Shown here piece by piece: positions 1 through 7,963 of a stretch of DNA of 64,000 bases. Every line of letters starts with the position of its first letter. The stretch's first letter is position 1. The stretch is from DAIOEK01 sp963708715 (lineage in GTDB: Bacteria > Chloroflexota > Anaerolineae > Anaerolineales > Anaerolineaceae): the NCBI GenBank assembly GCA_963708715.1, contig CAVPSU010000001.1, positions 434,001-498,000 of the forward strand. Reading direction: 5' to 3'. Made by a program: the position numbers and the translations under genes. Below the pieces are notes generated by a model. The model saw only the letters and a program-made list of their open reading frames with translations. It did no database searches and was not told the DNA's origin.

Positions 1-1183
1 TCCCCAGTAAGAGCAATGAAATAAGGATCGGTTTCCAGCTCTCCCGAATTAAGATAAACCAGTGTTTTCGGTAGGTGACAATTCCCTGGCTACTTATCCG
101 GACTTTAAAGAAGTCAGCAAATAGCTCCTGAAGAAATCCAGGTTCAACCTCTTCAACTGGTTTATTGTTTTCTGCCTGACTTGAATCAAGTGCGGCGACG
201 GTTTGTCCCTGCGTAAGTCTTCGGCGCAGTGTCTGCTCGATGTTATTGATCTCATCGCGCTTGTTGTTCACCCTTGCCTGCTCCCAATGCTGGCGGATCA
301 GACTGGCTACATCATCAGGGTATTCCACATCCGGTAAAACGAGTGGACCGGTATAGGTACGGACGATAACATTGCCATACCCGAAGATTCGACCAAGCTG
401 GCCGGTCTGCACATCGATGGATTGAATTGTCGATAGTGGCGCTTCCTGCCGGCTGTCATAAAGACCATATAATCTTTCCATCCATGCAATTCGGAGGCTG
501 GTAACAATGGAATAATCATTTGCCCAATCGAGAGCATTCCAACCTGCCCATATGAGACAGATGATCGTCAAAACCAGACCAACAATCCAAATACCGGCAT
601 CAGACCCTTCCGACCAGCCTGTGATTAATGCCATCAGAAAGAGAGAACCTACCAGCGCTGTAAAGGGCAGTAACAGCTTTCGGATAAGGAATAGGCTATG
701 CTTTCTTCCAATGAAAAATACTTCCTCTCCATCTTCCAACCAATGGATATTTGCCTGTCGTAACAGGTTATTAGAAGTTCCTCCAATGTGAAGATTTGAT
801 GCCAATTGGGGAATCCGATCAGCCAGGTCATATAGAACAGACCGTTCTATTCGGATCACGAGTAAAGTGGTGATGGCTACAACCCGATATGGGACTCGAC
901 CTCCTGCCTGTAGGCAGTCTTCGCCCCAACAATTGCCTGTGGATATTTGACGAAGGTATGCTTGTTTTCCTTTTGACGATTTTGTTTGGCAAGCTTTTCC
1001 AGATTGCACGATATACAATGCCTGGCTTCGTTCACCTTCGCGTGAAATTTCCGCTCCCCTGTCCACCTGGAAAACTTCCACAGCACGGACGACCTCAGCT
1101 AATTGAAAATCATCAAGCCCGAAGAACAGATAATTCGCGCGTAATGTTTTCAGTACATCATCAAGGGCAATTTGGTTACTCAT
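1..1183 (-). CDS. Cyclic-nucleotide-binding and PH-domain membrane protein, 3' end cut by window edge
   Basis: The reading frame starts with ATG at 1183 and stays open to base 1 (394 codons seen), so the C-terminus lies outside the window. Residues about 17-130 have the pattern of a cNMP-binding beta-roll (glycines and hydrophobics of REGERSQALYIVQSGKA, then a GNCWGED turn). Two hydrophobic segments follow (about 167-187 and 197-214). Residues about 215-300 resemble a bacterial PH (YdbS-like) domain, with an LSTIQSIDVQTG strand-loop, and a third hydrophobic segment begins near 384, suggesting the membrane/PH unit repeats. Likely an inner-membrane sensor or scaffold; ligand unknown. The domain calls come from reading the pattern only. 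Upstream of the ATG is an AAAGAGAG stretch that could be a weak ribosome site. It is the last gene of a minus-strand run. Confidence 0.75.
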   Translation of the reverse strand, partial: MSNQIALDDVLKTLRANYLFFGLDDFQLAEVVRAVEVFQVDRGAEISREGERSQALYIVQSGKACQTKSSKGKQAYLRQISTGNCWGEDCLQAGGRVPYRVVAITTLLVIRIERSVLYDLADRIPQLASNLHIGGTSNNLLRQANIHWLEDGEEVFFIGRKHSLFLIRKLLLPFTALVGSLFLMALITGWSEGSDAGIWIVGLVLTIICLIWAGWNALDWANDYSIVTSLRIAWMERLYGLYDSRQEAPLSTIQSIDVQTGQLGRIFGYGNVIVRTYTGPLVLPDVEYPDDVASLIRQHWEQARVNNKRDEINNIEQTLRRRLTQGQTVAALDSSQAENNKPVEEVEPGFLQELFADFFKVRISSQGIVTYRKHWFILIRESWKPILISLLLLG

Positions 1184-1266
1184 AAACACTCTCTCTTTAG
1201 GTATCACCTTTCAGAGTGCACAAAGCATACCAGCGGAGGGAGTCTTTCTGGAAATAAACCAGTTGC

Positions 1267-1845
1267 TTATGAGTTATTTTCTTGGGAAGGAGGGGGATCC
1301 GTCAGATACTTTTCCATACGCCAGGCAGGTTCTTCCAAATAATGCCAGTTGCCCGCGTCATCCTGATATGACCACAGACCCGGGTCTGGTCCATTGATCA
1401 GGTATCCAAGACGCTGGTAGAGAAAGATTGCCCTTGTATTATCTTTTGCCACATTTAAGCAGACGATCGAAAAACCACGACGTAAGAGGTCTGATTCTAC
1501 ATAATTCATCATATGCGAACCTATCCCCATGGAACGATATTCATCCCTAACCCGAAAACCGAACACATAGGCTCTAGTTTTTCCATCCGCCATCGTTGAA
1601 TTTGCACTATTCAGCTGTACAAAGACTTGCCCTACGATTTTATTTTCTGGTACAACCACCACCCACATCAATGTGATCCCGAATAAGGTTCTTTGATATG
1701 TGTCTGCGTACAACCGGCGAAAATGTCGGTATTCCCCATCCCACTCAAGACCTGCCAGGTCAGATTCAATCACTGGCCGAAAAGTCAGGTGGAGCAAATC
1801 AGGTTTGGATGGATTCTTTGTTTTCGGTGTAGGTTCTTTGTTCAT
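1267..1845 (-). CDS. GNAT family N-acetyltransferase
   Basis: 192 residues. The acetyl-CoA-binding signature of the GNAT fold is visible: a beta4 strand (RAYVFGFRVRDEYRS) followed by the pyrophosphate loop RSMGIGSHMM, then ARAIFLYQRLGYL near residue 145, which is the usual helix-4/strand-5 element. The substrate cannot be read from the sequence. Its ATG overlaps the TGA stop of the upstream DHH-CBS-CCA gene (ATGA), so the two are probably translationally coupled. The N-terminus is charged and probably disordered. Confidence 0.85.
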   Translation of the reverse strand: MNKEPTPKTKNPSKPDLLHLTFRPVIESDLAGLEWDGEYRHFRRLYADTYQRTLFGITLMWVVVVPENKIVGQVFVQLNSANSTMADGKTRAYVFGFRVRDEYRSMGIGSHMMNYVESDLLRRGFSIVCLNVAKDNTRAIFLYQRLGYLINGPDPGLWSYQDDAGNWHYLEEPAWRMEKYLTDPPPSQENNS

Positions 1846-4529
1846 AGGTTCGATTGTAGGTTGCCCAATTTTGATAGAAGGTCTTGTAGGAAATCTTGTT
1901 CCTGATCAGCATTGACGATTACACCATCCAACCAGGCATTTTTAATCTCTCGCAGAAGAACACGATAGGTCGGTCCCGGAGGAAGTCCCATCTGTTGAAG
2001 AGAATGTCCGTCTATCCCGGGCTCTATATGGCGCCACTGAGATAGAAATTGGCTGATTTTTTCTTTGATCTGTGGCTCGACATCAGCAGATAAAACAACC
2101 AGCGCAGGTGGGCTGATATCCTGTAATCTTTCGGTCACCTGGGATATTTTTTGAGTAAATATGGCTGACCGGTCATTGAAAATCCGATTTGCCTCGAATA
2201 TCGTTCGGGTGATCTGTGCTGGCAACCTCAGGCGGGAAGCAATTGATTTTATTTCCTCGGGAGCCAGAGGATACAGAAGATAGCAATAGGCGAGGATTTT
2301 TCGGGTTGAGTAACTCCAGTACCTGTCAGCGATTTTCCAGTTGTCAGGCTGAGATTGATTCAGTAATTTATCCAGCCGGAATCCCCTATCAGATTGCCAC
2401 AGGAATGACGGGTGAATCTTATGCAGCAGGTCTACTTCCAGGAGACGGTTGAAACAGAGGGACGGTTGGTCCTCCAATAAGATCAGATCCACCTCGTGGC
2501 GGATACGCTCGCCAGAAACTGACTTTAATTGGTCAGACGCCTCCTTTAATAAATCCAGTGTGCGAGATTCAATCTTAAAATTGAACCGCTGTTCAAATCG
2601 AATAGCCCTCAAAATTCGGGTGGGGTCGTCAATAAACGATAACGAATGCAAAACACGGACATATCCCTTTCGAATATCGTTATATCCTCCCCAAAAGTCC
2701 AATAGGTCGCCAAAATGACGGCCATCCAGACGCAAAGCAAGGGTGTTGATCGTAAAATCACGTCGATGCAGATCTAATTTTATGCTGCTTCGTTCCACTG
2801 TTGGAAGAGCGGTCGGATGATCATAGAATTCCGTACGGGCAGTAATAAAATCAAGACTATCCGGTAAGGTAGAGCTATTTCCAACGGATTGCTCGGTATC
2901 TGGCTGCTTCCACTTTTCTTTGAGTTTGGATAAATACCACTTTGAAGTGCCAAACCGGCTATGACAAACCAATTTGCCGCCATATTTGGAGCTTAACTTC
3001 TTTGCCAGAGAAATTGCGTCTCCTTCAATGACTATGTCAAAATCAAACCCTGGCTTTTCCAGGATTAGGTCGCGCACAAAACCACCCACAATATAGGCAG
3101 ACATGTGTTCTTCACTGGCTGATTCGCCGATGGTCTTAAGTAATTTAAGCACTATCGGAGGTAGGACGTCTTCCAACTTCTGAGCCAGATTGCGTAATTT
3201 GTGATTGGCAGGTGGTTTTGCCAGTACTTTAAGGAGATCGGTTCTGGTGACAATACCGACAATCTCTTGCTTGTCAGGGTCAACCACTGGGATTTGCCCC
3301 CATCCAGAATCAGTCATTATTTGTTGAAGGTGTTCCAAAGAATCAGATGGGGATACGAAAATTCCTCCCGCTTCCATGAGACTGGCAGCAGTCAAGTTTA
3401 GCTTATGAGCGAGAGCCCGATCGACCGATCGCCGGGTCAGCAGACCTACGATCTGATTATTCTCGACTACCGGGAACCCCTCATAACCATATTTCTGCAT
3501 CAAACTCGATGCGTCTTTAGCCTGGATCCCCGGAGCAATCAATCGTGGACGGCGCGACATAATCTGACCAACCACCATAGGCGGATGCAAATAGGAAGGC
3601 AGCAGCACCTTCAACTCATCAAGGATCTCTTCAAGCCGATCGGAGGAATCAATGGTCTCTTCTGGTTTCCGACGAATGAGCGCCGCGGCGGCTCGCTCAT
3701 GCCCTCCACCTCCAAAATGAGCTGCAATAGCTGCCACATTCACATAATCGGAAGTCGAACGCATGACCATTCGATAGCCCTCTTCGGTTGACACGATGAT
3801 GAACAAACCATCCGGTTCGAGCAGATCGCGAAGTTTATGGGCGATACTCGAGATCTCTTCCGACACTCCCACTCCGGAAGAGATGGAGGTTATGATTTTT
3901 AGTGATTGAATGGAATGGGTCTGAACATTTGATAATAGTTTCTCATACAGTTTTTGCTGTTCTGGGGAAAGAGGGGGATTGAGGTAGCCTGACGCTAATC
4001 GTAATGAGGCTCCTTGTTCCAATAGAAATGCCGCACTGCGGATATCTCGAGGGGTAGTGGAAGCATAGGCGAGGGAGCCTGTATCTTCATAGATCCCTAA
4101 AAGAAGAAGGGTAGCCTGAATGGGTGAGAGGCTGATCTGGTTTTCTTGCAGCGACTCAACCAATAAGGTGGTGACGGCTCCGACACGCTCACAGCGGATC
4201 TCCCATGCCGGATCAATGTTTTCTTTTGTACTATGATGGTCGATCACCAGCACTTTGGTTTGATTTGTCATCCCTTTCAAGGTAATCAATGATTGGGTAT
4301 CTACCAGGGTGATCTGTTCAATAGGCTCAGCAGGTAAATCTCGTATATCCAATAGATCCAGTTCTTGCCCGTACAGAGAAACAAATGCGCGGACATTCCT
4401 GTTCATTTTTCTTGGCAGGACAGGTAGGTCACCATCCTGGAGCATCGAGGCTCCCATTAGTGCGGCGAGGGCATCGAAATCTGCTTGTTCATGGGTAAGA
4501 ATGACACGCATATGGGTATTGTAACCCAT
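1842..4529 (-). CDS. DHH phosphoesterase - twin CBS - CCA tRNA nucleotidyltransferase-like fusion protein
   Basis: 895 residues with three recognisable parts. Residues 1-300 are a DHH/DHHA1 phosphoesterase: DFDALAA, VDTQ, VIDHHST and GGGGHERAAAA, the metal and substrate motifs of NrnA-like nanoRNases. Residues about 310-435 are two CBS repeats (MSRRPRLI... and MEAGGIFVS...), which usually bind adenylates. Residues about 455-890 are a class II poly(A) polymerase/CCA-adding head and body: YIVGGFVRDLIL, the FDFDIVIEGD metal site, the RRDFTINTLAL motif and RILRAIRFEQRF. A joint role in tRNA 3'-end repair and oligonucleotide turnover is inferred from the domains. The start is uncertain: the ATG at 4529 has GAGGAG only one base upstream, while the ATG at 4511 (MRVILTHEQ) fits the family N-terminus better. 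Confidence 0.88.
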   Translation of the reverse strand: MGYNTHMRVILTHEQADFDALAALMGASMLQDGDLPVLPRKMNRNVRAFVSLYGQELDLLDIRDLPAEPIEQITLVDTQSLITLKGMTNQTKVLVIDHHSTKENIDPAWEIRCERVGAVTTLLVESLQENQISLSPIQATLLLLGIYEDTGSLAYASTTPRDIRSAAFLLEQGASLRLASGYLNPPLSPEQQKLYEKLLSNVQTHSIQSLKIITSISSGVGVSEEISSIAHKLRDLLEPDGLFIIVSTEEGYRMVMRSTSDYVNVAAIAAHFGGGGHERAAAALIRRKPEETIDSSDRLEEILDELKVLLPSYLHPPMVVGQIMSRRPRLIAPGIQAKDASSLMQKYGYEGFPVVENNQIVGLLTRRSVDRALAHKLNLTAASLMEAGGIFVSPSDSLEHLQQIMTDSGWGQIPVVDPDKQEIVGIVTRTDLLKVLAKPPANHKLRNLAQKLEDVLPPIVLKLLKTIGESASEEHMSAYIVGGFVRDLILEKPGFDFDIVIEGDAISLAKKLSSKYGGKLVCHSRFGTSKWYLSKLKEKWKQPDTEQSVGNSSTLPDSLDFITARTEFYDHPTALPTVERSSIKLDLHRRDFTINTLALRLDGRHFGDLLDFWGGYNDIRKGYVRVLHSLSFIDDPTRILRAIRFEQRFNFKIESRTLDLLKEASDQLKSVSGERIRHEVDLILLEDQPSLCFNRLLEVDLLHKIHPSFLWQSDRGFRLDKLLNQSQPDNWKIADRYWSYSTRKILAYCYLLYPLAPEEIKSIASRLRLPAQITRTIFEANRIFNDRSAIFTQKISQVTERLQDISPPALVVLSADVEPQIKEKISQFLSQWRHIEPGIDGHSLQQMGLPPGPTYRVLLREIKNAWLDGVIVNADQEQDFLQDLLSKLGNLQSNL

Positions 4530-4561
4530 TCTCCTCTGCCAGATAAAGCCTTCACAAAGAC

Positions 4562-4588
4562 TATCCCCGCACCCACTAACCGGGGATA
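4562..4588. promoter_or_regulatory. Stem-loop in the divergent intergenic region
   Basis: An 8-bp perfect inverted repeat (TATCCCCG / CGGGGATA) with an 11-base loop lies between the divergent DHH-CCA gene and the sulfur-carrier operon, 25 bases before the ATG at 4613. It has no U-run, so it is not an obvious terminator. It could be an operator or a 5'-leader hairpin. A ribosome site (GAGGAT) follows just before 4613. Confidence 0.4.
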
Positions 4589-4612
4589 TACTTTAATCCA
4601 GACGAGGATGAT

Positions 4613-4906
4613 ATGCCAATTATCAAGATCCCATCCTATTTTCAACCTTTTACCGATTGGAAGACAGAAATAACCGTCAAACCGGGAAATGTGGGATCGG
4701 CTCTGGAAGAATTATTTGATCAATATCCAGATATGCGAAAACATATCTATACGCGTTGGGGAATCCTATCTGCCAATGTGATCTTTTATCTTAATCAGGA
4801 AGAGATCTTTACTCAACAAGGGTTGGATACACCTTTTAATGAGGGTGATAGGCTGATCATGGTTCCTACTGCCTCCGGTGGATCAAATTGTAAAGAAACG
4901 CTGTGA
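4613..4906 (+). CDS. MoaD/ThiS-like ubiquitin-fold sulfur carrier, first copy
   Basis: 97 residues with the beta-grasp layout of MoaD/ThiS proteins: a first strand MPIIKIPSYF, a helix GSALEELFDQYPDM, NVIFYLNQEEI, and the closing strand DRLIMVPTASGG. In this family the C-terminal Gly-Gly is adenylated and converted to a thiocarboxylate by an E1-like enzyme. Here the Gly-Gly is followed by seven more residues (SNCKETL), so it is masked unless a protease trims it. A GAGGAT ribosome site precedes the ATG. It heads an operon with a paralogue, a MoeB-rhodanese enzyme and a PIG-L deacetylase. Confidence 0.85.
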   Translation: MPIIKIPSYFQPFTDWKTEITVKPGNVGSALEELFDQYPDMRKHIYTRWGILSANVIFYLNQEEIFTQQGLDTPFNEGDRLIMVPTASGGSNCKETL

Positions 4907-4917
4907 TAAAATTAATT

Positions 4918-5193
4918 ATGCCTACATTAAAACTTCCTCAACCATTGCAGTCGTATACTCAGGGCGAATCTCTCCTCATTCTTAGAGGTGGTACAGTTCG
5001 CGAGATGCTAGACGATCTGACGAACCGATACCCCGATCTGAAACCGCATATGTATACAAAAAAGGGAGAATTGGCGGCATTTGTTCATCTCTTTCTGCAT
5101 GAGGAAGATATTCGGACGCGTGAAGGATTGGATACTCTTCTTGAAGCAGATGACCAACTCGTTCTTGTTCCCAGCATTTCAGGAGGATCATGA
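4918..5193 (+). CDS. MoaD/ThiS-like ubiquitin-fold sulfur carrier, second copy
   Basis: A paralogue of the preceding gene: it shares the N-terminal strand (MPTLKLPQPLQSY), the helix VREMLDDLTNRYPDLKPHMYTKKG, and the end DDQLVLVPSISGGS. The ATG at 4918 is chosen because it aligns with the start of the first copy; an in-frame GTG at 4903 that overlaps the previous stop would add five residues. The protein ends Gly-Gly-Ser, so one residue covers the diglycine. Its stop overlaps the ATG of the E1 gene (ATGA), with AGGAGG placed inside this gene's last codons. This points to tight co-expression of carrier and activating enzyme. Confidence 0.85.
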   Translation: MPTLKLPQPLQSYTQGESLLILRGGTVREMLDDLTNRYPDLKPHMYTKKGELAAFVHLFLHEEDIRTREGLDTLLEADDQLVLVPSISGGS

Positions 5194-6347
5194 ATCCCCT
5201 TCCTGCCCTAAGTCGGGATGAGATATCGCGCTATTCAAGGCAACTATTATTACCCGAAATCAGTATGCTCGGTCAGCAAAAATTGAAAGCTGCCAGCGTA
5301 TTGATCGTGGGTATTGGTGGATTAGGCTCACCAATCGCCCTGTATCTCGCCGCAGCTGGCGTCGGACGAATCGGGCTGGTAGATGCTGACACAGTCGATA
5401 TATCGAATCTTCAACGTCAGATCATCCATTCAACTTCCGCGAATGGAACTTTAAAGGTTGAATCGGCGAAGAAAAAATTAGAAGAGATCAACCCATTAAT
5501 TCAGGTGGATACATACCCAATTAATTTGGACCATACCAATGCAATGCAAGTCAGTGAAGGGTACGATATCCTGGTGGATGGAACCGACAATATACCCAGT
5601 CGATATCTGCTCAATGATCTGGCAGTATTAACCCATCGTCCCTTTATCTATGGATCAATTTACAGATTCGAAGGACAAGTCAGTGTCTTTGGTCTTCCGG
5701 AAGGTCCTTGTTACCGCTGTCTGTTCCCTGATCCGCCACCGCCTGGCAGCATCCCTTCCTGTGCTGTCGCAGGAGTATTGGGAGTTCTCCCAGGTTTGAT
5801 CGGTACCCTACAGGCTACTGAAGTGATTAAAATTATCACAGGCGCAGGTAAGACACTTAGTGGTCGGTTAATGCTGGTAGACGCAATGGATATGAGTATC
5901 GATACAGTCAATATTCGAAAACGTCCTAACTGCCCGGCTTGCGGAGAGTCTCCTGAGATCCATGAATTGATTGACTACGAATTCTGGTGCGGAACAGGTG
6001 AAGACGTGGATTTGAGCTTAGCCGGCAAAGGACTCGACCTTGAACCACGCGAGGTTCAAAACGAGCGTCTGATGAACCATCCAATGCTTCTCGTTGATAT
6101 TCGCGAGCCTTTCGAAATCGAACTGGCTAAAATCGAGGAAACACTTGCCATTCCAATGGGTGATGTGGATCAAAGAATATCGGAGATTCCAAGGGATATT
6201 CCAGTGGTATTTTTCTGCAGGAATGGAATTCGGTCCGCCCAGATCGTTCGACAACTGGTGCAAAGATCGTATACAAATGTGCGTAATTTACATGGCGGGA
6301 TCAACGCCTGGGCTGACCAGATCGATCCTACCATCATACAATATTAG
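5190..6347 (+). CDS. MoeB/ThiF-type E1 adenylyltransferase with C-terminal rhodanese domain
   Basis: 385 residues. The adenylation domain shows the nucleotide loop GIGGLGSPIAL (about 41), the acidic residue of LVDADTVDISNLQRQ, DGTDNIPSRYLLND, and the SCAVAGVLG crossover-loop cysteine region. Two CxxC pairs (CYRC and CPAC) form the structural zinc site. Residues about 285-385 are a rhodanese domain with LLVDIREPFEIE and the active-site loop CRNGIRSA. This matches MOCS3/Uba4-type or MoeZ/MoeBR enzymes, which adenylate a ubiquitin-like carrier and then transfer sulfur to its C-terminus. The downstream pathway (molybdopterin, cysteine, thiolated tRNA or other) cannot be decided here. AGGAGG lies four bases before the ATG. 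Confidence 0.93.
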   Translation: MNPLPALSRDEISRYSRQLLLPEISMLGQQKLKAASVLIVGIGGLGSPIALYLAAAGVGRIGLVDADTVDISNLQRQIIHSTSANGTLKVESAKKKLEEINPLIQVDTYPINLDHTNAMQVSEGYDILVDGTDNIPSRYLLNDLAVLTHRPFIYGSIYRFEGQVSVFGLPEGPCYRCLFPDPPPPGSIPSCAVAGVLGVLPGLIGTLQATEVIKIITGAGKTLSGRLMLVDAMDMSIDTVNIRKRPNCPACGESPEIHELIDYEFWCGTGEDVDLSLAGKGLDLEPREVQNERLMNHPMLLVDIREPFEIELAKIEETLAIPMGDVDQRISEIPRDIPVVFFCRNGIRSAQIVRQLVQRSYTNVRNLHGGINAWADQIDPTIIQY

Positions 6348-7244
6348 ATGGAGCATGAAGTGAAAGACGTTTCAAGTTGGCAAAAGTACACATTGCTTGC
6401 TGTTCTGGCCCATCCAGATGATGAGACATTCGGAACAGGTGGAACACTTGCATATTATGCCAATAAAGGGGTATCAGTCCATCTCGTTTGCGCGACCCGC
6501 GGCGAGGTCGGAGAAATGCCACCAGACATGATGCAGGGGTTTACTTCCATCGCAGAGGTAAGAGAAAACGAGCTTCGCTGTGCTTCTCAAATCCTTGGAA
6601 TATCCGGTCTTACATTTTTAGACTACCGTGATTTGGGGATGCCGGGAAGTCCTGATAATACACATCCCAGGGCGTTAACGGCTCAACCTCTGGATGAGGT
6701 AGCGGCGCGGGTGGTTTCACACATCCGTCGATTGAAACCTCAGGTAGTCATCACTTTCGATCCTATTGGTGGATACCATCATCCGGATCATATCGCTATC
6801 CATAACGCCACAGTCCTCGCCTTTGACTTGGCAGCACGACCTGATTACGTTGATCCAGATAACCTACCGCCTCATAAGCCAGATCGCCTGTATTATCAAA
6901 CCATTTCCCGTGGATATTTACGCGCAGGTATTTTCCTCTTGCGCATCAGTGGTCACAATCCGCGGAAATTTGGCAAGAACAAAGATATCGATATGGTTAA
7001 GATCGCGGATGTCAATTACCCGATCCACGCGAAGATTAATTACGCAGATGTAGTCGATATTCGTGATAGGGCATCTGCCTGCCACGCAAGTCAGGGTGGT
7101 AAAGAAATTGCCGGGGGTATTCAGAAATGGCTGCGTAAGATTTTTCAATCGACAGAATTATTTATGCAAGCTTATCCTGTTCCTACCAGCCGAAAACCAA
7201 TCTCTGATCTCTTTGTTGGAATAGAATCATCCGTGGGGATTTGA
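6348..7244 (+). CDS. PIG-L (LmbE-like) family deacetylase
   Basis: 298 residues. The zinc-binding AHPDDETFGTGG motif sits near residue 21, and YHHPDHIAIHNAT supplies the third ligand, as in MshB/BshB deacetylases that act on N-acetylglucosaminyl conjugates of low-molecular-weight thiols. The Rossmann-like start (YTLLAVLAHPDDE) is clear. The ATG directly follows the stop of the E1-rhodanese gene, so it is probably in the same operon as the sulfur carriers. That link makes a thiol- or sulfur-related substrate attractive but unproven; many PIG-L enzymes act on other N-acetyl sugars. Confidence 0.88.
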   Translation: MEHEVKDVSSWQKYTLLAVLAHPDDETFGTGGTLAYYANKGVSVHLVCATRGEVGEMPPDMMQGFTSIAEVRENELRCASQILGISGLTFLDYRDLGMPGSPDNTHPRALTAQPLDEVAARVVSHIRRLKPQVVITFDPIGGYHHPDHIAIHNATVLAFDLAARPDYVDPDNLPPHKPDRLYYQTISRGYLRAGIFLLRISGHNPRKFGKNKDIDMVKIADVNYPIHAKINYADVVDIRDRASACHASQGGKEIAGGIQKWLRKIFQSTELFMQAYPVPTSRKPISDLFVGIESSVGI

Positions 7245-7306
7245 GGGAACCGCAGACTGGCATTAAACGTCAATAGAAGGGATAATTTATTACTGGAGAA
7301 GATGCA

Positions 7307-7927
7307 ATGAATGTCAGACTCTTTCAATTGGTTGTTCGATCCGGACCAACCCCGGGGAAAATCTTTCCAATAATGAAAACAGAGGTCATTATCGGCCGTG
7401 ATTCAAGCGCAGATATTTTGGTGAACGACGCAGAAGTATCTCGTCACCATGCAGTGATTAAATTCAACGCGGATGGTTACTCCATAGAAGACCTTGGATC
7501 TACCAATGGCACTGTCATCAACGGAGATAGGTTGACTGGACCTCATGTGCTCAAACCTGGTGAAGTCATCAGCCTGGGCGAACACATTTCCCTCCTCTTC
7601 GAACCACAACCAGTCCTCGATCCTGATGCAACCATTGTCTCGGGAAGACTCACTCCGTCTTCAAGCCAGGTTCCTTTTCAGTCCGCTGGAATGCCGCTAG
7701 CAGGAAGACCTATTTCACCACCCACCACACCGGGATTATCCCCGGAACCATTTTATATGGATGAGGTTGATGAAGAAAAAACCAAAAACATCCCAACCTG
7801 GCTGATAATTCTACTTGTAGTTGCAGTTCTTGTTACCTGTGGTTGTCTAATTGCAGCCCTTGCATATATTGATAGCAATTTCCTTTGGTGTGATCTACTC
7901 CCGTTTCTCCCTGGCTGTCAGGTGTAA
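7307..7927 (+). CDS. FHA-domain protein with C-terminal membrane anchor
   Basis: 206 residues. Residues about 23-95 form a forkhead-associated domain with all its hallmarks: IIGRDSSADI, VSRHHAVI and GSTNGTVING, which bind phosphothreonine peptides. A Pro/Ser-rich linker (about 110-150) leads to one transmembrane helix (about 163-186), followed by a short Cys-containing tail. The FHA domain is therefore probably cytoplasmic and tethered to the membrane. No Ser/Thr kinase gene is in this window, so its partner is unknown. It lies 62 bases after the PIG-L gene in the same direction. Confidence 0.9.
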   Translation: MNVRLFQLVVRSGPTPGKIFPIMKTEVIIGRDSSADILVNDAEVSRHHAVIKFNADGYSIEDLGSTNGTVINGDRLTGPHVLKPGEVISLGEHISLLFEPQPVLDPDATIVSGRLTPSSSQVPFQSAGMPLAGRPISPPTTPGLSPEPFYMDEVDEEKTKNIPTWLIILLVVAVLVTCGCLIAALAYIDSNFLWCDLLPFLPGCQV

Positions 7928-7963
7928 TTGGGGCAGTAGCTTTTGCTTTTTTGAAGGGGATCA

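Noticed and set aside
4562..4588. Riboswitch in the leader of the sulfur-carrier operon
   Set aside because: The leader is short and has one simple hairpin; no molybdenum-cofactor, TPP or SAM aptamer core is recognisable.
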